A stretch of 64,000 nucleotides of DNA from Stenotrophomonas sp. 169 (GCF_014621775.1 NZ_CP061204.1:1260501-1324500), one strand, 5' to 3'; positions 15,791 through 23,851 are shown, counted from the first letter of the stretch. The notes: generated by a model not told the origin, from the sequence alone. Made by a program: numbers and translations.

Positions 15791-16275
15791 TGTTGGAAAT
15801 CTTTGATTGGTGAGAGGTTCGTGGCGGACGGATTGCTGTTGGGCTTCATTGGGGCGAGTTGGGGATGGCTGTTGCCGTGCGCACGGGTTGTGTTGGTCCT
15901 GATCACTTGGCTTCATCTCAACTTACATGAAGGTGTTCCATGGCCTCACTGATCCAAGTTCGCCTAGTATCCCCAGTACGCTTGGTTGGTAGTAGCACGT
16001 TGGCCCTTGATGACGTAGGTTCCGGATAGGCACGGACGCCAACGCAAGGGGAGATGCGCGGATCTCTGCGAGCGCGCAAACGGTGACCCACATCCAGCTT
16101 TGTCGTTGTCCAGACTGGAATGGGCAGCATGTTTCAATCATCAGCGGCGGCTGGAACCCACCGTCTAAAGTCCATCTGCCGTGGGTGAGGCGAACTACAA
16201 TCGGCAACTAGCCAATCAAGCCCTCGCGGTGGCCTCCTGAGTTGAACCAGCCGACCTCCGAAACCTGGAGTGATT

Positions 16276-16321
16276 CATTCCGAGAAATAGCCATGGGTTG
16301 AGAGACCCGGAGGTTAAGTAA
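16276..16321 (+). pseudogene. Toxin tail J, last residues only
   Basis: A short frame reads FIPRNSHGLRDPEVK with TAA at 16319-16321, one base before the next gene's TTG. It is start-less and preceded by a stop, so it is a trace of a toxin end recognised mainly by position. Confidence 0.35.
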
Positions 16322-16322
16322 A

Positions 16323-16589
16323 TTGAAGAGATCTATCTCATCTCAGCAATATTCGGAGTTGGTTGCGATTGCGGCGAAGCGCCATTTTTCCTTGCCGAAA
16401 GGGGGAGTGAGCTGCCTCATTGACAGTGAGCGCGAGTTGCTGATTGATGCTCTATTGCAAGAGCTTTTAGAGGTAGGCTTAGGATCTGACGACGAGCCCA
16501 ATCGCCGAGGTTTGGACATCGAAGCGCTCATTGATTTCGTTGGGCCGGCCGCGGAACAGCCGGATGTATCGAAAGGGAAGGTCATCTGA
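16323..16589 (+). CDS. Small acidic protein, immunity-like (TTG start)
   Basis: The 88-residue protein begins KRSISSQQYSELVAIAAKRH, is mostly helical and acidic (LLIDALLQELLEVGLGSDDE), and has no signal. The TTG at 16323 is chosen because GGAGG sits at 16309-16313 at good spacing and no ATG is suitable. Its position right after toxin tail J suggests an antidote. No family is recognised. Confidence 0.5.
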   Translation: MKRSISSQQYSELVAIAAKRHFSLPKGGVSCLIDSERELLIDALLQELLEVGLGSDDEPNRRGLDIEALIDFVGPAAEQPDVSKGKVI

Positions 16590-16729
16590 CGTGGGGCCAG
16601 ATAGCTGATCATAGGTGCCATTCCGAGCTCTAGGCAAAAATCGAAAGAACCCGTCGCCTCCGTCAAGGCTCTGTTCTATGCCGTCTATCTGATAATGTCG
16701 ACGTGCCAGAGGCGGCAGGGCGTCGAATG

Positions 16730-16858
16730 GCAATATTATTGTCGCGGAGTGCTATATCAAGCATCATCCCGATAGCAGCCCGATAGCGGGGCTTGACCAT
16801 GAAGAGGTTTGCATGGAGTTCCGCAAGAATTGCATTCGAGGGATTAGCTATGATTGAT
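16730..16858 (+). pseudogene. Toxin tail K, copy 1
   Basis: The frame HHPDSSPIAGLDHEEVCMEF then RKNCIRGISYD ends with TGA at 16856-16858 and overlaps the following ATG by several bases. The second copy at 21909-22038 reads the same with small changes. The start is missing in both. The toxin family is not recognised. Confidence 0.45.
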
Positions 16859-17221
16859 GGGGCTGAAAGTAAGGGCGGAGAAGTCGAAGTGCCTGTGCCT
16901 ACCGTCTGGCGGCCTACGTTGGTGGCCATTGTTGATGCTTTGGTTAAAGAGGAAGAGCTACTTCTGCCGAAAGTCACGCTTCAAGCTCAGGAAACATGGA
17001 AAGATGCGCAGCAGAGCGTTCGAGCATATGGGGCAAACCTTAAAAGTCTGCCCGAGGAGTCTTGGGACTCTTCTGTTTGCATTTGGTACGGGGATTTCTG
17101 GGACGTTCTAATCGATCTGTACACGGAGGAAGAAGGGAGAAGCGATATAGTGCTTCAGGTGCACGTGTATGAAGTTGATGATGGCTACCGCTATGAGATC
17201 GTCTTGGTATACGTGCCGTAG
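16850..17221 (+). CDS. Immunity-type protein, copy 1 (DUF7668-like)
   Basis: The 123-residue acidic protein reads VPVPTVWRPTLVAIVDALVK, then SLPEESWDSSVCIWYGDFWD and LIDLYTEEEGRSD, ending in a beta strand (YRYEIVLVYVP). I loosely link this to DUF7668; unverified. It overlaps the stop of toxin tail K. The second copy at 22031 differs at ten positions. Both copies are intact although both toxin tails are headless, which suggests selection for immunity. Confidence 0.65.
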   Translation: MIDGAESKGGEVEVPVPTVWRPTLVAIVDALVKEEELLLPKVTLQAQETWKDAQQSVRAYGANLKSLPEESWDSSVCIWYGDFWDVLIDLYTEEEGRSDIVLQVHVYEVDDGYRYEIVLVYVP

Positions 17222-17504
17222 TGATCAAGTGCCCATCACCGTTTGAGCCGTGGGCGGCATGTCAAGTTGAGAGTCTGAAGTGCCGGGATGGTGCCGCACG
17301 CGACATGTTGCTCCAATCCGGATGTATTTCTTAGGCACTGATATGGGCGCGTTGGGAACTATGTCCATCACGATGATGAGGGCATACGAGCTGCTCTCCC
17401 TGCCTAGCGGTCGGTAGCTCAAACGTCACGTCTGCGCGTCGGGTATTGCTTTTTTTGGGGACGTTTTGATGCGACTAGGTTGCTCGGAGATGCCAGGTGG
17501 AAAT

Positions 17505-17870
17505 ATGAAGAAATCGGTCGTGCTTGCTGTCTCAAATGCGCTGATCCTCGTGATGGATCATGACTCTGGATCGCTGCCGTGTAGTATGGGATCTGCTCTT
17601 GTCTCGGCGACATCATCATGTGTCGCAATAGGGACAAAGCCAGCGTCGGATGGTGTTAGTGAGGTCACATTGATTAACGAAGTGGAATGTAGCGCCACGG
17701 GATTGTGCGTGTATGAAGGTTCGGTGGAAACGCCGAGTCTGGAGATTTCGGTGTGTGACGTCACCAACGTGAGGCTGCTATCTCTACCGGTAGAGAAGTC
17801 GACTACAGGTGTCAGAGTGTTTGTCAACGACCAATACGAGCCTGATCGAATAGTTGTAGTCGTTCGGTGA
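17505..17870 (+). CDS. Hypothetical protein with hydrophobic N-terminus, copy 1
   Basis: The 121-residue protein starts MKKSVVLAVSNALILVMDHD behind GGTGGA. The N-terminus is weakly signal-like but lacks a clear cleavage site. The rest is Ser/Val/Thr-rich and beta-like (GLCVYEGSVETPSLEISVCD) with five cysteines. Copy 2 at 22690 is the same except for one residue. It is unrecognised and may be a periplasmic antidote. The 283 bases before it have no clear gene. Confidence 0.5.
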   Translation: MKKSVVLAVSNALILVMDHDSGSLPCSMGSALVSATSSCVAIGTKPASDGVSEVTLINEVECSATGLCVYEGSVETPSLEISVCDVTNVRLLSLPVEKSTTGVRVFVNDQYEPDRIVVVVR

Positions 17871-17956
17871 TTGTCTTCGTCCCAGCTGCGACGTCCCCCC
17901 GAGATTGAGTAGCGGAGCGGTTTGGAGTCCAATCCTCAATGACAAGGAGATTGGAC

Positions 17957-18152
17957 GTGAAGAAGCGCTTTGACCAGACATTCGTCTGTTGAAAGGCCCG
18001 CAGAGCAGATCATCGGCTTCCTACGCGAAGCTGAGGCCGGCATGCCCATCAAGGCCCTTTGCCGCCAGCATGGCTTTAGCGAGGGCTCGTACTACCTTTG
18101 GTGCAACAAGCTCTACAGTAGAGCGGCAGTCGACAGTTGTTCGCCGAGATGA
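17957..18152 (+). pseudogene. IS3-type OrfA remnant (IS407-like)
   Basis: GTGAAGAAGCGCTTTGA at 17957 starts the usual MKKRF of such OrfA proteins, then a small lesion shifts the frame. Frame 2 continues EQIIGFLREAEAGMPIKALC and RQHGFSEGSYYLWCNK, the conserved helix-turn-helix, before homology stops. No OrfB remains. It is different from the IS at 4974 and 8079. Confidence 0.75.
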
Positions 18153-18167
18153 CCTAGGACCAAAAAG

Positions 18168-18599
18168 ATGACGCCCAAAGAAGAGGTTGAAGGATTGCTC
18201 GGCAATTTGCTGGAGTTCGCTAGAAAGATGCTTGTCGAGCATGGGGAATTTCACCCATTTGGCGGCTACCTCACGTCCTCTGGAAATGTGGTTCACATGG
18301 GTGTCCAGATGGATGGGGGCGGCGCGGTGGATCGACTGAGCCTGCTGTATTCGGCTTTGCAAGAGCGGGCTGATTGCGCCATTGCATGTGGTGTGGCTTC
18401 AAACATTTGGCTGCCGCAGAGTGATGGCGTCGGATTCGATGCGGTCAAAGTATTTTTAGAGCATAAGGATGGATATTGTACGGACGTGTTCTGTCCATAC
18501 GATCTTTCTAGGCATGATCCGCTACTTGTCCCGGAAATGTTTGCTCAGCGTGGCGATTCGGTCTTTTTTGCCCAGTCTTCCTTGGACTGCGGAAGATAA
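18168..18599 (+). CDS. Hypothetical protein, immunity-like
   Basis: The 143-residue protein begins MTPKEEVEGLLGNLLEFARK, followed by MLVEHGEFHPFGGYLTSSGN, and has an acidic cysteine-containing C-terminus. No signal peptide is seen. I recall a family of unnamed Rhs-linked proteins with an EHGEFxPFG motif, but cannot name it. It follows the IS3 remnant directly. Confidence 0.55.
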   Translation: MTPKEEVEGLLGNLLEFARKMLVEHGEFHPFGGYLTSSGNVVHMGVQMDGGGAVDRLSLLYSALQERADCAIACGVASNIWLPQSDGVGFDAVKVFLEHKDGYCTDVFCPYDLSRHDPLLVPEMFAQRGDSVFFAQSSLDCGR

Positions 18600-18714
18600 T
18601 GCTTGGTCGTTCCGTGATCTGTTAGCCAAGCATCCTCAGTGGGCGCTCTTAATCGCCCCGCAGGTTAGCCGCAGCCAGACGCGGAACTTCCTGGGAGCCC
18701 AAGGCTTCTCTCAA

Positions 18715-18782
18715 GCTCAAGGCTTCCCGCCCCGGCTTTCCGCGGTACATCGGCAGCAACCTCGCCGGCATTCAATGCCAAC
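18715..18782 (-). pseudogene. Duplicated 3' end of the pectate lyase gene
   Basis: On the minus strand it encodes [20 protein letters not shown], matching the last residues ([20 protein letters not shown]) of the pectate lyase at 23852. Both the DNA and the stop position align. No more of the lyase is present. It shows that the island's right-hand neighbour was involved in an earlier rearrangement. Confidence 0.8.
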
Positions 18783-18802
18783 GGGTCTGGTTGGTGATCA
18801 GA

Positions 18803-19076
18803 GCAGCCCTCTGGCAGGAGGAAATAAGAGTGGCACGCGGCATACAAGCGGCAACCTAAAGCCGGAGTTCGGCGGCACCGGGAAATACGAAGACGATCTC
18901 AAGACGGACGCTCGCCGGGGATACAAGGCCTGCAGTTCGAGGGGACCGTGCTCTCCCTGGGGGCACAAATCGGGGAGAATGGCGTTTTTGGTCGCCAGAC
19001 GAACAGCTCCGGTGGAAAAAGCATCGACATCCCTGCCAATGGTGGTAAGCCACATGAAACCCTACACTACGATTGA
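18803..19076 (+). pseudogene. Orphan toxin C-terminus L, frameshifted
   Basis: The first frame reads SGTRHTSGNLKPEFGGTGKY and EDDLKTDARRG; the second frame then continues ENGVFGRQTNSSGG and KSIDIPANGGKPHETLHYD with TGA at 19074-19076. The pieces fit one toxin ending, broken by a shift near 18920. I recall the SIDIPANG-KPHETLHY ending from Rhs-type toxins but cannot assign an activity. Its stop overlaps the following immunity gene by 23 bases. Confidence 0.6.
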
Positions 19077-19584
19077 ACAACGTCCCGACGGTGGGCACTA
19101 TTTGCCGCTGCAATTGCAAGGAGTGGAGCTGGGTAAGTTGGCGGCTTTGCTCCGAGGGCGCCGGCTTCTTGCATGCAAAGTCCCCAAGATGCAGACAGCC
19201 AGATCGGCTTGGCAGGTGATCTTGATTTTTGATCCTGATATGTACCTTGAATTGACATCTTCTAGTACCGTTGCTCAGGGACGGGACGATTTTGGAACGA
19301 TAAATGTCGAAGTGCTGGCCGGAGCCGCTGTCGAATCAATGTGCGAATGGGAAAATTTGCAGTTTCCGGAAGTCCTTGTTGTTGTCCGGGCTGAGATTGT
19401 TCGTTGGCAAGGCGGAGGGCTGATCGTTGATTCCGGTATTCGTTTGCAATTCGCCCATGGCCGGACCTTCTCAGCCGTGTCTTCGGACGTGCCTGGAGCG
19501 CTTCTCTTGACCATGCCAGAAGAGGCTGCTCCAACTTCTTGGCAGTTTCCAGCAAGTGAATACTCCTTCGTAGCGATTGAATGA
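19054..19584 (+). CDS. Immunity-type protein paired with toxin L
   Basis: The 176-residue protein starts MKPYTTIEQRPDGGHYLPLQ inside the end of toxin L. The frame is open far upstream, but that reads through toxin and pectate lyase remnants and is not one gene. The middle is beta-like and acidic, and no signal peptide is seen. It is followed at about 70 bases by tRNA repeat R3. The family is not recognised. Confidence 0.6.
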   Translation: MKPYTTIEQRPDGGHYLPLQLQGVELGKLAALLRGRRLLACKVPKMQTARSAWQVILIFDPDMYLELTSSSTVAQGRDDFGTINVEVLAGAAVESMCEWENLQFPEVLVVVRAEIVRWQGGGLIVDSGIRLQFAHGRTFSAVSSDVPGALLLTMPEEAAPTSWQFPASEYSFVAIE

Positions 19585-19653
19585 GTAAGTTTGATTCTTC
19601 TGTTCGGCACATTTTCTTATTCAAACGAGCCTCTTGGCAGTAGCTTGTGGCTG

Positions 19654-19738
19654 GCATTGCGTAGGTCGTAGGTTCGATCCCTATTTCCGGCACCAGATTC
19701 AACAAAAGCCCACGCCTTGGTCGGGACTTCTTGTTTGT
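19654..19738 (+). repeat. Decayed tRNA-Thr 3' end plus terminator, repeat R3
   Basis: GCATTGCGTAGGTCGTAGG and CGATCCCTATTTCCGGCACC match the tRNA-Thr from near the anticodon stem to CCA, with one change in the T loop. AAAAGCCCACGCCTTGGTCG and GGACTTCTTG follow as a weakened terminator. It is the best preserved of the three copies, but no 5' half exists. Confidence 0.88.
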
Positions 19739-19877
19739 GGCGGGTCGGAACCTGTTGGTAGAGAAGGGCTTTGTCTCGAGTCGTTGTGCGCCTTAGCTCA
19801 ATTGCAGCCAACTGTGGATGATGCGTATCCGTGCCGACCAATTGCAGTAACCGCTAGCATCTTGGCCGATCGCCTTC

Positions 19878-20453
19878 TTGGTCATCGGCCAGCGGCTGGG
19901 GTTGCCGTTGACCATGACCACGGCACCTTATCACTTGATCGTCAAATACGGCGATGAAGAACAGGGCCAGTGGACGAACTTTGAGGCCACAAGCGCCTTG
20001 TTCCATCCGGATAGTGGCTACGAACAGGCCATGAGCATTCCGTCCGAGGCGACGCGCAACGACACGTTCCTACTCCCTTTCTCGCAACGGGAAACGGTGG
20101 CCCTGTTCGCAACCGCTTCCCTATTGCCCCACTACCGGGAGAGGAAGCAGGCCGAACGCATGTTGGCAGCAAGCGACTTGATCCTTGCGGCCAATCCCAA
20201 GGATGTCAACGCTATGACCTTCCGTGGGGATGCCTACTACATGCTCATCGAACAGCGTTTCAGGGCCAAGTATCCGAAGGCCGAACAGATACCGTTGGAG
20301 CTACGCGCCGAGTATCTGGATTACGGTAAGCAAAATTTGGCTTGGTACGAAAAGGCCGAGGCCTTGCGGTGGCGCCAATGGGGGCTGGCGGAAAGGCAGC
20401 GCTACCTACAGCACTTCAACAACATGAAAACACAGAGCCAAGGAGGTTCGTGA
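19878..20453 (+). pseudogene. Transglutaminase/TPR-type protein, 5'-truncated
   Basis: The frame reads GQRLGLPLTMTTAPYHLIVK, then WTNFEATSALFHPDSGYEQA, resembling the C-terminal half of transglutaminase-like domains, followed by a TPR-like helical region (ADLILAANPKDVNAMTFRGD variant at residues about 100-125). The catalytic Cys part would lie upstream and is absent: sequence before 19850 is tRNA-repeat DNA. Proteins of this kind often precede mini-Rhs genes in the family. Its stop overlaps the next ATG (TGATG). Confidence 0.55.
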
Positions 20454-21169
20454 TGCGCGTAATCTTGACGTTTAGTGTACTGTCGATGACGTTGGCAGCG
20501 GCTACCGCTCACGCATCGACCGATCCGGTGAAGGCCAACCCCAATACGGGTGCAAGCTTCAATCGCTACTCTTATGCGGCGAACAACCCTTACAAGTTCG
20601 TGGACCCTGATGGCCGCGACATCAAGTGTGCCGGCAACACCTGTCAGTTAGTGCCGACTGGCGGAAACCTTCCGACTATGAACTTCCCCAGGCCCGAAGG
20701 TTTCCCCGCGAACATCAGTCCGACTGATTCCATCTTTCATCACGCTTACCGCTTCAGTGATGCTGCCGGAAGTGGCGATGCCGCATACGGTCAACGCCTG
20801 AACAATCAGTTGGTCAACAACCCAACGCCCATGCAGAACCAGCATGCCACCTTGCAGGGCAATAAGATCGACGTAAACGCCAACAACGCGATCAGCAGGC
20901 TCACGGGGCAGGACAACGTGATGTCGTATCAGGTGCCCCTACAAGATGGCGCCAGCGCCGTTCTCAATGTTACAACTGGCGATCATGCTGCCACCTGGGG
21001 AATTGTCATGCGAATGGTTCAGCCCGATCAGAACGGCGCGCAGAACATCGATACGTATGGGGAAGGCGACTCCTTCCTGCAACGCGCCTTCGATCCCAAG
21101 AACAACCAATCCAGGGGAGTGTGGTCGCAGAGCGCAGAGGAGATTACCCGGAGAGCCCAGCAGCCATGA
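20453..21169 (+). CDS. Secreted mini-Rhs protein, candidate intact toxin
   Basis: The 238-residue protein has a Sec signal (LTFSVLSMTLAAATAHAS), then at once the Rhs core end motif FNRYSYAANNPYKFVDPDG, then about 180 residues of unassigned toxin-like sequence (HHAYRF, TGDHAATWG, final TRRAQQP). It lacks the YD-repeat shell of full Rhs proteins. AGGAGG lies 7 bases before the ATG. The following membrane protein overlaps its stop by 4 bases, as expected for toxin and antidote. No frameshift is visible, so this is the best candidate for a working module. The target is unknown; a membrane antidote suggests action in the periplasm or membrane. Confidence 0.75.
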   Translation: MRVILTFSVLSMTLAAATAHASTDPVKANPNTGASFNRYSYAANNPYKFVDPDGRDIKCAGNTCQLVPTGGNLPTMNFPRPEGFPANISPTDSIFHHAYRFSDAAGSGDAAYGQRLNNQLVNNPTPMQNQHATLQGNKIDVNANNAISRLTGQDNVMSYQVPLQDGASAVLNVTTGDHAATWGIVMRMVQPDQNGAQNIDTYGEGDSFLQRAFDPKNNQSRGVWSQSAEEITRRAQQP

Positions 21170-21498
21170 AAGCGTTGGCTTCCATTTCCTTGCTGGTGTC
21201 GCTGGCACTCTACCTCGCCCAGATTTTCCTTTACACGAAGGGTCAAGAAATCCTCGTGTATGGCGTGTTCGGCGCATTGTGGTTCCTCGCCATGTACCTC
21301 GATGCGTTCAGCGTCCAAGTCAGGACCACACTTACTGGCATCGTCGTTCTTTCCGGTCTGGCCGCTTTTGGCTTGGGGTTCGTTCCCCATCGTCTGCGCC
21401 TTGGCCCTGGGTTCGACATCTACGTGGCCCTGTTCCCGGTGATCCACTTCTTGGCGACGTTCGCCTTTCTGTCAGCCGCGCGAAAAGCAGCGAACTAA
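21166..21498 (+). CDS. Small membrane protein, probable immunity to mini-Rhs
   Basis: The 110-residue protein has four hydrophobic segments (LASISLLVSLALYLAQIFL; EILVYGVFGALWFLAMYL; LTGIVVLSGLAAFGLGFV; VALFPVIHFLATFAFLSA). The ATG at 21166 overlaps the toxin stop (ATGA). No family is recognised. Membrane antidotes are known for toxins that enter from the periplasmic side. Confidence 0.65.
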   Translation: MKALASISLLVSLALYLAQIFLYTKGQEILVYGVFGALWFLAMYLDAFSVQVRTTLTGIVVLSGLAAFGLGFVPHRLRLGPGFDIYVALFPVIHFLATFAFLSAARKAAN

Positions 21499-21832
21499 GG
21501 CCACCTCTACAGTTTCGCTTGGACCATGAGCGCCGACCTGAAAGAACCATTCCCGCTGTTGCTTGCTGTGGCTGCAACGCGAATCTGCAAGGCCCTATGA
21601 CTTGTCTCTCTCACCGCGGGTTGGGCAATTGTGGCAGCCGACAGATGGTGATCCAGTACCAATGCCTCGGAGACCCAGGCCGATGACGGGCGATGAAGTA
21701 CTGAGTGCAACCACCGCTGCAATCATGGGTGACGATGTCCGTGAGATTGAATACCTCATCAGCGGATTTCATCGGGTGCTCTACGTGCCGCCACCCCAGT
21801 GGCCGGGTTGTCGCTTCGAACAGGGCGAAAAA
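21499..21832. other. Gap without convincing gene
   Basis: One frame reads FAWTMSADLKEPFPLLLAVA near 21514-21597, which may be a coding scrap, and overlapping short ORFs exist on both strands. No start, family or ribosome site supports any of them. Confidence 0.35.
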
Positions 21833-21908
21833 CGTCGCCTCAGTCAAGGCTCTGTTCTATGCCGTCTACCGGATAATGTCGGCGTGCCGAAGGCGGCAGG
21901 GCGTCGAA

Positions 21909-22038
21909 TGGCAATATTATTTTCGCGGAGTGCTATATCAAGCATCATCCCGATAGCAGCCCGATAACGGGGCTTGATCAGGAAGAGGTTTGCATAAAGT
22001 TCCGCAAGAATTGCATTCGAGGGATTAGCTATGAATGA
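21909..22038 (+). pseudogene. Toxin tail K, copy 2
   Basis: The frame reads SNGNIIFAECYIKHHPDSSP, then ITGLDQEEVCIKFRKNCIRG and ISYE with TGA at 22036-22038. It overlaps the next ATG by 8 bases. It has no start and is preceded by a stop near 21873. Confidence 0.45.
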
Positions 22039-22402
22039 CGGGGCTGTAAGTAAGAGCGGAGAAATTGAGGTCCCTGTGCCTACTGTCTGGCGGCCTACAT
22101 TGGTGGCCATTGTTGATGCTCCGGTTAAAGAGGAAGAGCTAGTTCTGCCGAAGGTCACCCTTCAAGCTCAGGAAACATGGAAAGATGCGCAGGAGAGCGT
22201 TCGAGCATATGGGGCAAACCTTAAAAGTCTGCCCGAGGAGTCTTGGGACTCTTCTGTTTGCATTTGGTACGGGAATTTCTGGGACGTTCTAATCGATCTG
22301 TACACGGAGGAAGAAGGGAGAAGCGATCTAGCGCTTCAGGTGCACGTGTATGAAGTTGATGATGGCTACCGCTATGAGATCGTCTTGGTATACGTGCCGT
22401 AG
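22031..22402 (+). CDS. Immunity-type protein, copy 2 (DUF7668-like)
   Basis: This 123-residue paralogue of the 16850 gene has ten substitutions, several near the N-terminus (MNDGAVSKSGEIEVPVP). All length and core features are kept. Two diverging copies could cover two related toxins. No signal peptide is seen. Confidence 0.65.
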   Translation: MNDGAVSKSGEIEVPVPTVWRPTLVAIVDAPVKEEELVLPKVTLQAQETWKDAQESVRAYGANLKSLPEESWDSSVCIWYGNFWDVLIDLYTEEEGRSDLALQVHVYEVDDGYRYEIVLVYVP

Positions 22403-22689
22403 TGATCAAGTGCCCATCACCGTTTGAGCCGTGGGCGGCATGTCAAGTTGAGAGTCTGAAGTGCCGGGATGGTGCCGCACGCGACATGTAGCTCCAATCC
22501 GGATGTATTTCTTAGGCACTGATATGGGCGCGTTGGGAACTATGTCGATCATGATGATGAGGACTTGCCAACTGCTGTCCCCGCCTAGCGATCGGTAGGT
22601 CAAACGTCACGTCTGCGCGTTGGGTATTGTTTTTTTTTGGGTTGGGCGTTTTGACGCGACTAGCTTGCTCGGAGATGCCAGGTGGAGTT

Positions 22690-23055
22690 ATGAAGAAATC
22701 GGTAGTGCTTGCTGTGTCAAATGCGGTGATCCTCGTGATGGATCATGACTCTGGATCGCTGCCGTGTAGTATGGGATCTGCTCTTGTCTCGGCGACATCA
22801 TCATGTGTCGCAATAGGGACAAAGCCAGCGTCGGATGGTGTTAGTGAGGTCACATTGATTAACGAAGTGGAATGTAGCGCCACGGGATTGTGCGTGTATG
22901 AAGGTTCGGTGGAAACGCCGAGTCTGGAGATTTCGGTGTGTGACGTCACCAACGTGAGGCTGCTATCTCTACCGGTAGAGAAGTCGACTACAGGTGTCAG
23001 AGTGTTTGTCAACGACCAATACGAGCCTGATCGAATAGTTGTAGTCGTTCGGTGA
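22690..23055 (+). CDS. Hypothetical protein with hydrophobic N-terminus, copy 2
   Basis: The 121-residue protein matches the 17505 gene except at one position (NAVILVMD for NALILVMD). GGTGGAGTT precedes the ATG. Near identity here, against ten changes in the 123-residue gene beside it, suggests recent gene conversion or strong constraint. Confidence 0.5.
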   Translation: MKKSVVLAVSNAVILVMDHDSGSLPCSMGSALVSATSSCVAIGTKPASDGVSEVTLINEVECSATGLCVYEGSVETPSLEISVCDVTNVRLLSLPVEKSTTGVRVFVNDQYEPDRIVVVVR

Positions 23056-23080
23056 CTGTCTCTGTCCAAGGTGGACGAAT

Positions 23081-23207
23081 GAGGCCCGATGGTACGATCA
23101 TAGGTAGCCATGTATCCAAGTCTACCGGCGTTGCGACTATCGATATTAATAAGGCTGGGCAGGTTTACAAGATAAGAGTCGAGGCGCCTAAGCAGGCTCG
23201 GGAGTAA
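23081..23207 (+). pseudogene. Toxin tail N
   Basis: The frame reads MRPDGTIIGSHVSKSTGVAT, then IDINKAGQVYKIRVEAPK and TAA at 23205-23207. The ATG is probably internal to the lost toxin. It follows the duplication copy 2 directly, and the immunity gene starts 4 bases later. Confidence 0.5.
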
Positions 23208-23211
23208 GGTT

Positions 23212-23733
23212 ATGATCGACTTTCATTTAAGTATTATTGAGAATTATGGGTCTGATGTTCTTGATGATCCGAATATGGAGTACCTGCGAAAGTATTGGAT
23301 TAATATTTCGCAGCTGAAGGCGGATTGGGCGGAGCTTCTTGATCAGAAATTTGTTTTGGGTCAGGATTGTTTTGCAGTACCAACCAGGTGCGATGCGGAA
23401 AGTCGCTTGGGTGGAGCGATCTTTGCCGAGGAGGAGTTTTCTGAGTTCAAGCGGATGTCCACTGATATGGGTGCGAAATCTTTCGCAATAGTTGAGTACA
23501 TCGGGCAGGACCAATGGAATGAATTTGAATCTATATCATTCTTTAGGTTTGTTTTCCCGTTGGACATTACTTGGGCTGAAATGGTGTGCTCTTGTTCGAT
23601 CGCTTACGATGTGTTTGAACGGCCCATCAGGACCTACTTTGTCTTGTCCGACAATGGTTGTGTCGGAAAGTATGTTGATAGTGACGCGTTGCATCCTTAC
23701 GAATTGTGCTTTCCTGTCGCCCGTGAAGGTTAG
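23212..23733 (+). CDS. Hypothetical immunity-type protein
   Basis: The 173-residue acidic protein (MIDFHLSIIENYGSDVLDDP...) starts behind GAGTAAGGTT, right after toxin tail N. Codon use is clearly more AT-rich than in the flanking core genes, a sign of transfer. No signal peptide or known family is recognised. It is the last gene of the array. Confidence 0.6.
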   Translation: MIDFHLSIIENYGSDVLDDPNMEYLRKYWINISQLKADWAELLDQKFVLGQDCFAVPTRCDAESRLGGAIFAEEEFSEFKRMSTDMGAKSFAIVEYIGQDQWNEFESISFFRFVFPLDITWAEMVCSCSIAYDVFERPIRTYFVLSDNGCVGKYVDSDALHPYELCFPVAREG

Positions 23734-23851
23734 GGCATCCTGCCGAGTTCCGGGGCAGCTCCCAATAAGCACCATCCGCATCACCGCTCCCCGGATTAGA
23801 TCAGGAGAAAGTTCCGCCTATGGCCGCCGCTTACCCAGGGGGGCATCGCCC

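Larger units (their letters stand above)
15676..16322. other. Largely non-coding gap within the island
   Basis: It contains repeat R2 near its start and the end of toxin tail J at its right edge. The rest holds short ORFs on both strands with no protein-like pattern, and I see nothing else there. Confidence 0.45.
16652..17889 (+). repeat. 1.24-kb duplication, copy 1
   Basis: It is nearly the same sequence as 21833-23075, offset by about 5.18 kb with a few small indels. It contains a toxin tail, a 123-residue immunity gene, a spacer and a 121-residue gene. Divergence is uneven along the length. Confidence 0.9.
21833..23075 (+). repeat. 1.24-kb duplication, copy 2
   Basis: It matches 16652-17889. 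The left junction is with unrelated DNA, and the right junction falls just after the 121-residue gene. Confidence 0.9.

Noticed and set aside
18469..19584. A 371-codon gene
   Set aside because: It starts inside another gene, then crosses the pectate lyase remnant and a toxin tail in the wrong frame; only the part from 19054 is protein-like.
19654..19700. A second tRNA-Thr gene
   Set aside because: Only the 3' half is present. The D arm and 5' acceptor strand are missing, so no cloverleaf can form.
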